DNA of 64,000 bases, from assembly GCA_002812745.2 (NCBI GenBank), contig NCSJ02000095.1:1-64000 (forward strand). The letters are read 5' to 3'. Position 1 is the stretch's first letter; every line of letters starts with the position of its first letter. This document shows positions 11,530 to 25,962 of the stretch, one piece after another. The translations under genes were made by a program, and so were the position numbers. The notes beneath the pieces are model-generated. The model saw only the letters and a program-made list of their open reading frames with translations, did not search any database and was not told where the DNA came from. Source of the DNA: Scytalidium lignicola. Lineage: Eukaryota > Ascomycota > Leotiomycetes.

Positions 11530-12779
11530 TGTGAAGGCGGGGCTGGCAAGAGCGCGGGGCAAATTTTTATATCTGGGGAATCTGGCTTTCCTAAAGCAAT
11601 ATTCTCATGAGAAGGTAAGTATAATGCCTTGGAGTGTGACTCCGTTTCAATTATATAACGTTTAGCTCTGAAGAATAGAGGCAGAAATCGGAATGCCGAA
11701 TTTCAAAAATTTGAGTCATCAGAAGATCCCGTCATCCTTTGCCCGAATAAAAAAGTAGTTCGGCTGCAAGTGCGGGGTGTTAGTGCCACACTGCCGCAAT
11801 CTCAAATCCCAACCATCCACCACACGCACCACGCGTCAGGGCAAATGCTTGTTGACAACTACATGGGGATATTTGCATGCTATGAAGAACTGGTAGTTGG
11901 GGCTCATTGTGTGGTCGGGGACCTTCTTCTACAGCCACCGAGGTTTGCGCCCGATATAGCCCTCACAAAGTAGCATCTTACAAGAATCTTACTGCTGCTA
12001 TCCCCTCGGACCCCATAAGCCATTCTGAACCAATTTTAGCATCGGCGTCTTTACCATTATCTCCGTTTTAGGAGAATGAAGGGATTTTATGTGGACAATA
12101 TCCCTGTATATAACTTTGGCCTGAGAAGCTCAAGCGACCTGGGGTCTGAGGGGATAAACCACTCAAGTTAAAGTTAACAGCCCCTGATATCCGCTGGGAA
12201 CCGACAGAAGCCGCCTGTCCACATTCAGAACCTCGAGAAGAGTCACAATAAACCACCTTTCTGGAACCCCCTACTGCTTCATCAACTAAGACGTGACAGA
12301 CACTTTCCATTTATCTTTCTTAGGTAGCTTAGAATTTCGGAAGCTCAACTTCTACGGCATAAATCCTTTTGCATTAGAAGCCCGAAATATAGCGCGATTA
12401 TCATTTAGATAACCATTGTCAGAGAAAGTGTAGATTTTGTTATTCCTTCTATAAAATTTCCGCCCTATTTTCTAGATCTTACGTCTAGAACCTATAACTG
12501 GAGAACAACCGCAATCTCTACCTTCAATGTAGGTATGATATAGTCTCTGTCTTCGGCCCTCTTGTTCAGCCCTAAGAATTGTGTTTTGCACCCTGGCATC
12601 TGCATAGTACTAAGTACCACGGCTCTATGCCCTATTTCTGCCCAAAGATGATATCTCGACGACTTCTTGCGACGTTCATCAATTTAGAAGCCTGTCGTCC
12701 CCATAATGCCTTCTTCTAACTGTGTCTCATCGCCTGATTGGCACAATCTTCCCCGAGTGCTTGCGAAATAAAGACAGAC
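11530..12779. other. Intergenic region upstream of LEU4
   Basis: Contains the LEU4 promoter (start 11529, minus strand) and the 3' untranslated part of the small minus-strand gene that ends at 12780. I see no coding region, RNA gene or clear repeat. An ACGCGT hexamer occurs at 11831-11836, which is not more than expected by chance in this window. Confidence 0.45.
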
Positions 12780-13162
12780 TCAAGGCCGCTTCCTCTCCAT
12801 GCCAACCTTGCTTTCAGCCATTGTAGCTCCATTCGCCCTGGCTTCAATCTCCTGCAACTTCCTCTCCAGCCCTATTCTTTTTGCAACAAGTGTACTTCTC
12901 TGTTCCTCCAGTAGAGCGATCTTCTCTTCAGCAGTAGCTTCTCGATGTTTTCGGATAGCCTGGTGGGATCATTAGCAAGCACGTAATGAAAAATTGGGGA
13001 GAGAAGAATTATCAGCGAGAAAACCAAAGAAAAGATGAAACTAACCTGCTTAGCTTCCTGTTGCATCTTCAATCCAGCTCCATACCATACTCCAGTTGCC
13101 GTAATGGCAGCAACAGAGCCAGTCATGACCCATCGACGGATGGTTTGCTGCGAGGTTGCCAT
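12780..13162 (-). CDS. Small conserved-looking protein with one membrane segment and a coiled-coil tail
   Basis: Two exons, 13046-13162 and 12780-12959, joined by an 86-base GT-AG intron in phase 0, give 98 residues. The N-terminus has a short basic/Ser/Thr leader (MATSQQTIRRW), one hydrophobic segment (about residues 12-30, VMTGSVAAITATGVWYGAG), then a highly charged helical tail (about 34-98) rich in Glu, Lys, Arg and Leu that is likely coiled coil. The layout is that of small mitochondrial inner-membrane assembly or organising proteins, but I cannot name a family and do not assign a function. The spliced frame is open, has clean splice sites and sits divergent to SHB17 with about 500 bp between them, which argues that it is a real gene. 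Confidence 0.7.
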
Positions 13163-13666
13163 AGCGTCAATTTACTGGGTTGAGTATTCTAACAGGAACT
13201 GAATATCCAAAACTGCCCCGAAGCTTTATAACGGGTTCATACCACTCCCTTCGTCGTTAGACGTGACCTTTAACTGAAATCTCACATCCTAGAGCTTGCT
13301 TCAACCCCTGCTACCGGGTCGTGCGGGTATCCGGACGTCTCGGATAATCTATCGGACCGCAGCAGAGCTAGTACTAATTGGGCCGGAGGGGTTGTTGGTG
13401 GGGGAAGGACAGCTTCAATGACATGCATCTGAGTAATCGGGCTGCAGTTCTTATCCAATTACCTTTGAGAGTGGCAAAGAGAGAGTTTATGAATCTAGAT
13501 TGTGAATCTACTGACGTCTTTGGGCGTCAGTATTATCTCGTTTTAAGTATATATATTTGTATTTCTGCCTCGTAGAGGAGAGCTGCACGAGAGCTCCTCA
13601 CTCTATTTTGTCTATCATCTTGGTACTCAAGCAATTGTTAATCCTAGAGTATAGAGAGCTCCCAAG
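13163..13666. promoter_or_regulatory. Divergent promoter region between the small membrane protein gene and SHB17
   Basis: About 504 bp separate two divergent start codons, so both promoters should lie here. No specific site is recognised with confidence. No coding frame in it is supported. Confidence 0.4.
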
Positions 13667-14641
13667 ATGTCGACCCCGCGCGTCTTCATCGTCCGCCACG
13701 GTGAAACAGAATGGTCTCTGAACGGCCGTCATACTGGCTCGTCAGACATTCCTCTCACAGCCAATGGCGAGAAGAGAATTAGAGCCACGGGCCGAGCTCT
13801 AATCGGTGACGATAGACTTATAGTTCCCAAGAACCTAGTACATATGTGAATATCCCTTCACTGATTCAATCATACTCCAAAATTGTGAATTGGCTTTTCC
13901 CTTCTTCTAACCGATGCTGCACGTTCCAGATACGTCTCCCCTCGTAAGCGTGCCCAACGGACCCTCGAGCTTCTGGATCTCGGATGTAGGGAAAAGCTTC
14001 CCTGGGTAGCACAGCATGAACCGGAAAGTTGTATTCGAACCGAAGCTAAGATTGAAGTCACGGAAGATATCAGAGAGTGGGATTATGGAGACTATGAGGG
14101 AATCACAAGTGCGGAAATCAAGGAGATGAGGAAGAAGGATGGATTGCCAAGCTGGGATATCTGGAGAGATGGCTGCCCTGGAGGAGAGTGGGTGATCCTA
14201 GTATCTCTATTTTCTTTCCGTCAGACTAACTGCTTCCTTCTCGGCTAGATCCCCAGAGCAAGTAACGCAGAGAATCGATCGCTTGATCAACGAAATCCGC
14301 ACTAAGTACCACAATCCTGTGATTGGCAAACCAAAAGACACTGCAGGACCCGGTGATGTTCTTATCGTCGCACATGGTCACATTCTCCGAGCATTCGCAA
14401 TGCGCTGGGTGCAGAAGACATTGGCTGATGGACCGACCTTCCTTTTAGAGGCTGGAGGTGTGGGAACTTTGAGGTGCGTTTCTATTACATTTGTTAAGCA
14501 CATAAATATTGCTGACAATTGTGTAGTTATGAGCATCACCATATTACTGAGCCAGCTATCTTGCTGGGTGGATCATTCACGGTCGAAGTGGATAAGGAAA
14601 CTGAACAAGGCAAGCAGAAAGAGGGAGCCGAGAAGAAGTAA
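13667..14641 (+). CDS. SHB17: Sedoheptulose-1,7-bisphosphatase, histidine phosphatase superfamily
   Basis: Member of the phosphoglycerate-mutase-like superfamily and very close in text to yeast Shb17 (YKR043C), which removes the C1 phosphate of sedoheptulose 1,7-bisphosphate in the riboneogenesis branch of the pentose phosphate pathway. Four exons: 13667-13845, 13930-14187, 14249-14473 and 14527-14641, all GT-AG with matching phases, give 258 residues (yeast 271). The phosphate-accepting motif RHGETEW has its catalytic His at residue 11. The signatures [10 protein letters not shown] and [12 protein letters not shown] follow, and the second catalytic His is in AHGH (His188). The C-terminal [13 protein letters not shown] block is diagnostic of Shb17 as against glycolytic mutase. 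Older annotations would call it a phosphoglycerate mutase-like protein. Confidence 0.93.
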
Positions 14642-14960
14642 GGACTGAGAAATAGGGGTGTTGTATCCAATATACATAAACGTTAAGACAGTTGAACCAT
14701 CTAGATCTAGATAAAGAAATAGCATAGTTACTGTCGTAATAAAGATTGGATGCTCCGCAGCTTTACTTGACTTTTCCGCATCCTTGTTAAGATATGTATA
14801 ATATGGGACTGGACTTGATATATACAAATCTGGGTTTCAAAAATCCTCCCACAAGTTTCCACCGTGAAAGTTATGAGTTCTAATCCTCCAATGCATGCCA
14901 AAAATTTCTATTTCCAAAAATGCAACGTTCTATACTCCATCGAGTCCAACCGGTATATGG
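14642..14960. other. Intergenic region between convergent SHB17 and ALO1
   Basis: Holds the 3' ends of both genes (319 bp). No further feature is seen. Confidence 0.5.
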
Positions 14961-16628
14961 TTAACCAACAACTTCGCTGGCTCTCATGATATCAAAACTC
15001 TCCTCGCTGCTAACGGTGCCGGGCCTCTTTAATTCCTCCTCCTCCTCTTCTTCTTCCTCCTCCTCCTCCTCTAATAGATCCTCACTCACACTCCCAAAAA
15101 CCTCCACACCACCACTTCTCCTCTGGTNGCGCGCCACCTCTATTTCCTCTAGGGCGAGACGTGGCCCATCACCCATGACATTCTTTCGGTGCCATTCTCC
15201 AACAAACATACCTTCTGGATCAACTTCATCCCTAATGGCTCGCCATGCAGTAATGTCTTCGCCATACAGCTTCTCAATTTCTCGACCCGAAACCACAAAG
15301 TTCTTCGCCCAATGAGGCCGCCCGCCTAGTTCCTTCATCAGGTATTCAAACCCTTCATAGTAACGTTCGCGGCAAGGTGGATCGTAATCGTAAGGTCGGT
15401 ATAGTGTTGCATTGAGGTATAGTGTTGGCCCGTCTTTCTCGGTCGGATCAAGGTGGGGTCTAGGCATTCCAGAGACCCTAGTATCCGTAACGCGTACTTC
15501 TACAGGAGCATGGACCCAAAGCCCTTCTGCAGAGAACGGAATGTTGTGCGGAATGTAATCTAGGTCGTCTGGCGTGAGGTGATTAACCCATGAACTGAGT
15601 CTCCGAAGGGCTTCAGGTCCCTTGTGGAGAGGAATAGCCCACTCATTTACATATTGCGAGTAGAGACAGTTCATAAGGAGCGCTTGGCGGGAGGGTTGAA
15701 TGGCCGTGGTAGTGCTTCCATTGGGAAAACCGTATTGCATTCCAAATACAAACCATTCAATCCACGGTAGCGTTCTTGGTATGAATTGCGCGAGGTACAA
15801 GAGGTTATGGTAGACTGTGTAACCTAGCCAAGCATCGTAGTAAGATTTTGGTGGTGGGGTTGGAGGAAGATCAGTTTTCTCAGCCTGCCAAACCACGGCT
15901 CGACGAGTGTAAGGGTACCACCAGACTCGGACAAATTCGGCTTGAGTATAAAGATCCTTATCCCAGGCATTGAACATCTTGATATCAGCATCGATAGTCT
16001 GTTTCCATGCAAGTGTAAAGGCAGGGACTGCTTCAAAAGTGATTTCCGTAATTATACCAAGAGCTCCGAGGGATATTAAAGACGCTCGGAAGAGCTCCAA
16101 ATTCTCTTCGGGAGAACAGTGGACGGTTTCCCCACTTGCGAGAGTGATCTTGAGAGACTTGATGGACGTGGACATGACACCGTGGCGCAATGTGCTGCCA
16201 TGTGTCCCAGTAGCGATTGCGCCTGCAATTGACTGCGAGTTTATACTGCCCAAGTTTGGCATGGCAAGACCATGTCTCTCGAGCTCTTCGCAAAGGGTGT
16301 ACAAGCGTATTCCAGCTTGCATGACAACAACACCATTCTCCTTGTCCACGGAGAGGATTTTATTGAACTTGTCGAGGTTCACAAGCCAGCTTGATGTGCA
16401 AGTAATATCGGAAGGTGAGTGACCGCAACCAACAGTTGTGACTCTTCTTCGGCATCTTCGAGCGAGGTTCACGATCTTCTCAATCTCCTCGATGGATTCG
16501 GGCTGGATGTACAGCTCCGGACGAGAGTGGAATGTCCTTGCCCATGTGGACAGCGTGTAGTTGGTGACTGCTCGGAAAGGAACCGAGTCATCGAATTCCT
16601 TCAGCGCGGCGACAATGTTGGGATCCAT
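14961..16628 (-). CDS. ALO1: D-arabinono-1,4-lactone oxidase
   Basis: FAD enzyme of the mitochondrial outer membrane that makes D-erythroascorbate, the last step of fungal erythroascorbic acid synthesis. Single exon, 555 residues; I use the ATG at 16628 (MDPNIVAALKEF) because the upstream in-frame extension has no ATG and fungal orthologues start here as I remember them. The N-terminal FAD-binding domain shows GCGHSPSD, with His70 the expected covalent FAD attachment site. The ALO domain carries the family HWAK motif (about residue 455) and the C-terminal WHRKN block. The tail has an acidic run of about 15 Glu encoded by GAA/GAG repeats (about 15025-15080), then SSEESFDIM, which also ends orthologues as I remember them. 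One unresolved base, N at 15128, falls in the tail; unlike other Ns here, treating it as a real base keeps the frame to the conserved SEESFD end. Confidence 0.92.
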   Translation of the reverse strand: MDPNIVAALKEFDDSVPFRAVTNYTLSTWARTFHSRPELYIQPESIEEIEKIVNLARRCRRRVTTVGCGHSPSDITCTSSWLVNLDKFNKILSVDKENGVVVMQAGIRLYTLCEELERHGLAMPNLGSINSQSIAGAIATGTHGSTLRHGVMSTSIKSLKITLASGETVHCSPEENLELFRASLISLGALGIITEITFEAVPAFTLAWKQTIDADIKMFNAWDKDLYTQAEFVRVWWYPYTRRAVVWQAEKTDLPPTPPPKSYYDAWLGYTVYHNLLYLAQFIPRTLPWIEWFVFGMQYGFPNGSTTTAIQPSRQALLMNCLYSQYVNEWAIPLHKGPEALRRLSSWVNHLTPDDLDYIPHNIPFSAEGLWVHAPVEVRVTDTRVSGMPRPHLDPTEKDGPTLYLNATLYRPYDYDPPCRERYYEGFEYLMKELGGRPHWAKNFVVSGREIEKLYGEDITAWRAIRDEVDPEGMFVGEWHRKNVMGDGPRLALEEIEVARXQRRSGGVEVFGSVSEDLLEEEEEEEEEEEEELKRPGTVSSEESFDIMRASEVVG

Positions 16629-17702
16629 CAGAGTAGTGGCAAGACCGCGTTGGTCAGGAACAAGTGTCTGCGACACTCGAAATACCTTATCAATAAAGAA
16701 AACCTCGAGATCGGAGAGCGTTTTACCGTACCTTGTGTGTACTATCGCATAATCAACACTGGAACAGACGCGCTTTCTGCTCTAGCTTACTACAGGTAAG
16801 GCAGCAGAGAGGAGACGATTTAGGGCCTGAGGGTGTTATCAGAAAAGGTTGGCCAAATTAATTCATGGGCGAAGACATCTCGGGTCTGGACTCCCTGATT
16901 GGTAAAGCCGCCCGCCATGGCGGGGTGATATCGCACAATTTTTGCCCCCCCGTGGGCGGCAACATTCGGCAGAAAGACCAATTCAGTGTATATTCAGGCG
17001 GTGTACAGCGGCAAGTCGGAACTGCTCTTTGCCAGCGCCGACTCTTTCCATGTGCTAGTTAGCTTGCTAACGTCTTTGTCATGAGCCCTGAGCCGCTCTC
17101 CCTGCTAAGTATTCTATACCTCCAAGAGTTAAAACTGAGATTCTGTTAACGATGATGGTATTCTGTACAAGAACCGTAGACCTTATGGACCCATTTAGTT
17201 ATTGATAAACCGAAATTCTAAAAATGCAAGGTTCTGAGCTAATGGAAGACTCTAAACTGGCTACGTACCGCGAGGTGGCTCTAAGGGGAGATGGTCGTAG
17301 TTCTTGTTCCATAAACCGCATTTTGATCCTTATATAGAATACCACCAGTCGGTCTCTTACCAGTGCAAAATATAACGGAACAGCAATTGTGGTATTCCAT
17401 CGATTATACACCAAGGTCATCCGCAACGATACCCGCGGCAAGTTCACCATCCATCAACCGGTAGAATCTGGGGATCATGTAGTTTCCATTCCATTTCCCG
17501 CAATATCCGCACCCTGCACGTATTGCCGCTATAACATGCAGGAACCACGCCTTTCATGTGCTAAAGGGATATAGCTCTAGTAATATGATAGCACATGTAC
17601 GGTACAGTACTTGCAATATTTCGAGAGGCTTCAATTGTGATGTTCATCATATATACAGTACAAATATCGAAAGTATTTTAGATCAAGTTTCAATCATCTT
17701 AA
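16629..17702. other. Intergenic region between ALO1 and the dioxygenase gene
   Basis: No gene is supported in these 1.07 kb. The ALO1 promoter should lie at its left. A GC-rich segment near 16903-16964 has inverted GCCGCCC/GGGCGGC arms, an internal GCCATGGC palindrome, and could fold, but shows no RNA-gene features. Two overlapping GTACNGTAC palindromes lie at 17597-17610. Confidence 0.45.
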
Positions 17703-18886
17703 TTAATCAACATCTGGCACGGGCAAATGATTTAACAACTTGAAGTTGGCATATCTGCCTCCCAGTTTCTTCATGGCTTCCATGGCATTCTTATCACGTA
17801 GCTTTTCGGTCTCTTCGTTACTTACAAGCACGAAGTCACGCTTTAGCACCCAGCTGCCCTCTTTAACCCCGTATGTCTTCGCAATTTCGGCATCTGCTTT
17901 GTCGAGGTCTATAACCAAGCTTTGCTTGACGCCAAAGACGGCATCAGAGGTTTCATATGGATCACCGCGGAGGTAAAGTGCGCTATGTAGTATTATTAGC
18001 ATTCCTTTCTATAAAAAGAAGTTTCAAAACTTGAGAATAGAAATAGGCATTACGCACGTAATCAAATGATCCCAGCCAGGCTTCTCAAACATAAAGTGCA
18101 TGTGGCTCGGTCTCCAAGGATGGCGATTCAGCAGCTTCAAAAGCTGTCCCACAGGTCCATCATGAGGAATAGGATACGGGACAGGTTTAATAGCCTTGGT
18201 CCAGAAAATACCATCCTTATCAGACCTCATGATACACCGGCAATCGGGTCCTTCTCGATCAGGATGCTGCACATCATAAAACCCAGATGAATCAGTTTCC
18301 CAGATATCAATCTTAACGCCCTCAATTGGGTTTCCATTTATATCCTTGACCGTGCATAGAACGAGACATGGCTCTCCGTTTTCATCTTTGGACATTACAT
18401 CGCCATGCTTGAGTTCTTCGACTTCGTGACTGTGGAAGGGGCCGAGGACGGAGCCCTCAGTGCTGGAGGGGGGTTTAGGGTGGTCGATTGCATCGACGAG
18501 GAGGGAGAGACCAAGGATATCGGAAAGGAGAATAAATTCCTGTAATAATCATGTCAACTTCCTTAATTCTCTGCAGAATTCAAAAATCCAGACAGGAGAA
18601 AGCGTACATGTCTGACATCACTAGATATCTGCCCAACCTTAACTAAGAAATCCAGCGCTGACATCCATTCTGTCGTGCTAAGTCTCGTCTCTCTTGCAAA
18701 GTCGTGCAGATGTGTAACCAGTCTTTCCATTATATATTTTAAACGAGTGTCAGAGCCTTGGGAGTTTATAATGATAACATTTTCGGTGATGTTGTCGATA
18801 TTCAAGTCCTTCATGTGTGGTGGAGCATTGCCCTGCGGAACTGCCGCCATCTTGGTTGGAGTAGTATATACAATAGACTCGTTCAC
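17703..18886 (-). CDS. Intradiol ring-cleavage dioxygenase (catechol/hydroxyquinol 1,2-dioxygenase type)
   Basis: Non-haem Fe(III) enzyme that opens a catechol-type ring between the two hydroxyl-bearing carbons, feeding aromatics into the 3-oxoadipate route. Three exons: 18608-18886, 18058-18539 and 17703-17982, with GT-AG junctions, give 346 residues (the second in-frame ATG, at residue 13, is an alternative start). The N-terminal dimerisation domain (about residues 20-110) marks the intracellular family rather than the secreted one, and no signal peptide is seen. All four iron ligands are present: Tyr181 (GFYDVQHP), Tyr215 (PVPYPIP), His239 and His241 (RPSHMHFMF). The N-domain plus the DCRCIMRSDKDG and HDGPVGQLL blocks favour hydroxyquinol 1,2-dioxygenase over plain catechol dioxygenase, but the substrate is an inference. 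No other aromatic-degradation genes are next to it. Confidence 0.88.
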
Positions 18887-19956
18887 TTATTGTCTCTTTT
18901 TTTCGGTCAAAGATAAATCAATCTCCTAACGCTTCGTAGAGGAAGACAGCACAGTAAAATGATTTGGATATTTCACTAGAAGGTGAGAAGCAATTGCGGG
19001 GTTTACTCAATACTTATAAACTCACCTAGTAAAGCAGCGGCTTCATATGGGGGGTTCCCGGGCTAGCGTCTGGACGGTACAGTAATTCCCCAGACGTCAT
19101 ACGACAGTATTCATAAGTTCTTTATCATCTCCAACCCCCGGATCCGAGAAAAGCGTCAGGGATGAGATCCCGCCTTTTGGTCTCCTTGTGATCTTAGACT
19201 ACCGGCGCTCCTAAACGGCACATCTCGTTTTTTTGCGGAGGGATACACTGGGGGGGGGGGGAACCCCGCTATGCCACTCAGGTGCTTTGGAGGTTTCCCG
19301 ATGGCCGGATAAGAGTAGTGCCGGCAGTTGTTCTAGATATATATTGTTGAAACCAGAATGACCGAACATAATCCGATTGTCACTTTATATTTATAGGCAA
19401 ATAGCAACTGTTATATAAGTTGAGGGAAAAGAAGTTACAAACATACAAAACATGGAAGGTTGGGACAGGATATAAATATTAAATCACGTGATTGGATATC
19501 CTTTATCATCATGTTCTGGGAACATCTCTTTTAAGGTAATGAAATCGGTCTCGACCTTAAGACCAAACTAGCTATAATAAATCCAAGTTTCATTAGCAAT
19601 AACAGTATGACACAGCTTGGGGGTATTATCGACTGCATCCACATTCACTTCACAATGCACATTTACATACACATTCACATACACATATGGAACAGAGGAA
19701 TGATTTCTAGTAGTCTTCTATTGCCTCGAACCCAGAACGCAGTAAGCTAAAAGCACGCCCATCCCAATCATATCATTCGTATAAACCCGATGACCAAAGG
19801 GAAAGGGTTAATGCACAAGCCAGCAGATATCATCACCGGACACAAGAAAAAGCGACACAAGCCGAGATACGAGAATGTCTGAAATAAGACATGAAGCCAG
19901 AAGACAACTGCCCACCAAACAAACACGCTTTACTTTTATTTATCTCGGAAAACCAT
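18887..19956. other. Intergenic region between dioxygenase promoter and TEF1 3' end
   Basis: No gene is supported. The dioxygenase promoter is at the left and the TEF1 3' untranslated region at the right. A run of 12 G lies at 19250-19261, an ATCACGTGAT palindrome at 19483-19492, and short ACATTCACATACACA-type repeats at about 19645-19690. Confidence 0.45.
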
Positions 19957-22999
<3,043 letters not shown>

Positions 23000-25757
23000 C
23001 TAGTCTGCCTGGCCACGTACAAGCTCAGCTTCCTCTGCATGTCCTAGCTCTTCAAAACTCGGTTTCTCCAGGAAGCCAATCTGCTGCAGACTCGATACGT
23101 GACCGAGTTTCTCCGACGTCATATTGCTGTCAGGGTTCTTCACCACCTTTATCCGTGACTCTGCAGTAAATTTATTTTGAGTCACGATTCCGGGCTGGAA
23201 CGACGTTGCGAGCTGACAAGCTGTGTCAATGAACTGCCGGGCATCATCCTGGTTGTCGTGCCCGGGTTCTGCTGGACTTGCGGCTCTGACAGCCCGAAGC
23301 TTGAGCTCTCCACGTCGACCATCGGCTTTACCACCTTCAACGCTTGTATACAGTAACTTCCATCCTTCATAGTTCATGACAACAGTATTCCTGTACTCAA
23401 GACCTGCAAACATGTATTCCACATCTTGAACATCAGAGCTGCTCGAAGCTTGATCTTTTGACACTCTGCAGAGGTGTTTGGCAATTGGCAAAGTCAGCTG
23501 CGGTGGTGTCACTAGCTGCATTCCACTGGTGAGAGAGAGTTGTGACTGAGCCAAAAAAGAGGCAATCTGATCTAGGTCAAGTGGCTGGGTTTGTAGAGAG
23601 CATAGAGTCTTTTGTTGGAATCGTAGATCAACAGCAAGATCAGGTTGCATGAGATCAGCCGTTTTACTTTGTACAACAGCATTCACATCTTCTAATTGCA
23701 ATGCTTTTGTTACTGGGTGCACTGAAAAACGCATCTCAACTGACGGAAATTTGTTGAGAGCTTCGAGTCCAATAGATGGTCTGTTGATATCTGGATTAGC
23801 CCAAGGAGAAGGTAGAAAGCGCATAGTGACTGCCTCAATAGGCCGTTTCCGTTCAAGCTGAATTTCATTTAGCATGCGTGAAATGTTCGGGACACCGGTG
23901 GAAAAAGATTTGAGCGGCTTTGAAGACGGATTGTACCTCTGAGGAGGCATCCAAATTGCGGGTTCGTGAGTTGGATGAGAGTGAAGGACATTCCCTATGA
24001 TGGCTGAGGACTCGGTAAAGTATCGATCGCTCCAATGCATCTCGTTTTGGGTCCTCACATGCTGAGTGGTAGCTTCTCCCTCATTAGTAGGTTGCTGACC
24101 TGCATGTGAAGGTTTCGATAGGCCATCTAAAGATGTACTCTTTGAACCCAGGAAATAATCGAATAGTGGTAAGCGGTGTTTAACACAGCTCAACGCACCC
24201 TTACGGACTTCTGACTCAGTAATAGAGGCTTTTGACACTGGATAAGCGAATCTTGTCCACTGTCCTAGTCTGTCACGCCAAGGAAGGCCATCAGTAGATC
24301 CATAAGGTACAAACGCCCCTTTCTTAAGACCACTCGTAACCAGATGTGCTATGGAATGCGTGTTCCTATCTGATAGCGCATTTGCAGTTAGAAGAAGTCT
24401 CCTTGCAACATCTGATCGACTCGAGGAAGTCGACTTTGGATCATTGTCGAAAGATGATATGAGGAGCTGTGCATCGTTAGCAACTATGACTAGGTGATAT
24501 GACTGCCTTGACATACTTTATTTCCTGGGAGTCTAGCGATATCCGTTCTCGTAAGACGGCTAAGCTCAGAGAGAACGACATCATCAAGATTGGAGTTTGT
24601 CCATTCTTTCAATTGCTCAGCATCAGCCCTTTTCGCTGGTGGCACGAGATTTTCTAATGACACCTCTAAGTTTCGAATGCTCTGCAACTTCTCTTCAACC
24701 TTCTGGATAATAATATTTGACTTCTGCCGCGTTGTGGTAATTCGAATTACACCTCTTGACTTGAATGCTTCAATCTTCTCTAGATCGCCAGTAATGTATT
24801 CTTCACTGATTATAGCGAGAGGAGAGCGGAGCCCACCTAAATGAGGAACTTCTTAGCATCCCTTAAAAGAGTCAAGGGGGCCGACTTACCTAGCAAAGGT
24901 GCAAGCAATAGGTCCAAATCTGCAATGCGGATATGCACTTCAATCTCTCCTATCCCGTTCGCCAATTCAGGTACCTCCAAGTCCCAGCATTCTCGAACTA
25001 ATCGGAGAACCAGTCGCTGCTTTGAGGTATGTGATTTCCAATAATAGCCTCGAGTAGAACTCTCATCAAATTGTTCTCCAGGTTTTGAGACATCTGGCAT
25101 CCACGCAGACTTGCGAAGTATAGGGGATTCTGGATTTCCTGTAGCCTGTTCTTCTTTCAAACCCTGTTGGTACCTCCCATGGATCTGAATATATCTTGCC
25201 AATTGTGATACAGTAAACCCTTCCTGCAAGATCCGTACAAGCTTATCGAACTCCTGCCAATTTTGCAGACCCCCACCATCTTTAGGCATCACTTCATTGA
25301 TATTGTCTTCGACTTCGTTCCACCCAACCAATCCTCTTTCGTTATCTAGTTGTGCTAGTATATCAACCTTTTCTGGACCTTCCTCTGGATCGATCTCTGG
25401 TACAGAATCGAATATGTTGAACCTTGACTCCCTCAAAACGATGACATCTGCAGGCTTGCCTAAAGCTTCTATATTCAAAGTCTCATGATCTTCTCGAAGT
25501 TGATTTCCGCGAAACCCATAAAGTCGGCCTCCACGACGTATATTTGGTCGTTTAAAGCCATCTCGTGATCTCAATCTTGCTCTCTGCGAATTATCCGTGG
25601 TCTGCTTAGCAGACGCTTCCGTAGATTGGTGGAATATTTGTACTCTAGTGGGTATAGAACGCTTTGCCAGTCGCAGTTGACATCTCAGACATACATGTGT
25701 CGAAGTCGGCCGAGAAATCATGGATGCGAGTGCTAGCTTAGATTGTCCGGCTGACAT
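23000..25757 (-). CDS. SLS1: Mitochondrial inner-membrane SLS1-type protein
   Basis: Fungal Sls1-family protein, which sits on the matrix face of the mitochondrial inner membrane and couples transcripts to translation for respiratory-chain subunits. Three exons: 24890-25757, 24517-24836 and 23000-24466, giving 884 residues. The second intron is only 50 nt (24467-24516): GTATGT donor, GCTAAC branch point and ACAG acceptor. Without it the frame appears to break at about 24510, so a naive reading gives two proteins. The N-terminus is Arg/Ser/Thr-rich with no acidic residue for the first 40 or so positions, as in a mitochondrial presequence. The C-terminal third contains a predicted membrane-bound regulator domain. 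The second in-frame Met (MISRPTSTH, residue 13) could also be the start. It is divergent from NSE3 with 205 bp between the starts. Confidence 0.82.
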
Positions 25758-25962
25758 TGTTCAAAGTTAATTGTTCCCTAGAAATTTTTAGGATTCAAGA
25801 AAAAGCTCGGTCCACCTGCGGCCGAAGCTCAACGCGTCTCGAACTTCGCGTCTAAGGAAACCATGCGCGCACGATAACGTATTTCTACGGTAGGATAGAT
25901 AACACATATGAAAGAGATTAAAAGCAAACCAAAAAAATCTTTTGACGACAATATATAACAAA
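25758..25962. promoter_or_regulatory. Compact divergent promoter of SLS1 and NSE3
   Basis: 205 bp between the two start codons must serve both genes. An ACGCGT (MCB, MBF-type) hexamer lies at 25832-25837. One such hexamer is not significant by itself, although MBF control of genome-maintenance genes is known in yeasts. Confidence 0.45.

Noticed and set aside
19250..19261. Run of 12 G as a possible structured or quadruplex element
   Set aside because: A single homopolymer without the spaced G-tracts of a typical element, and homopolymer lengths are doubtful in this assembly.
23000..24514. Independent 504-residue gene starting at 24514
   Set aside because: Its first codons fall inside a 50-nt intron with full splice signals; the rest is the last exon of SLS1.
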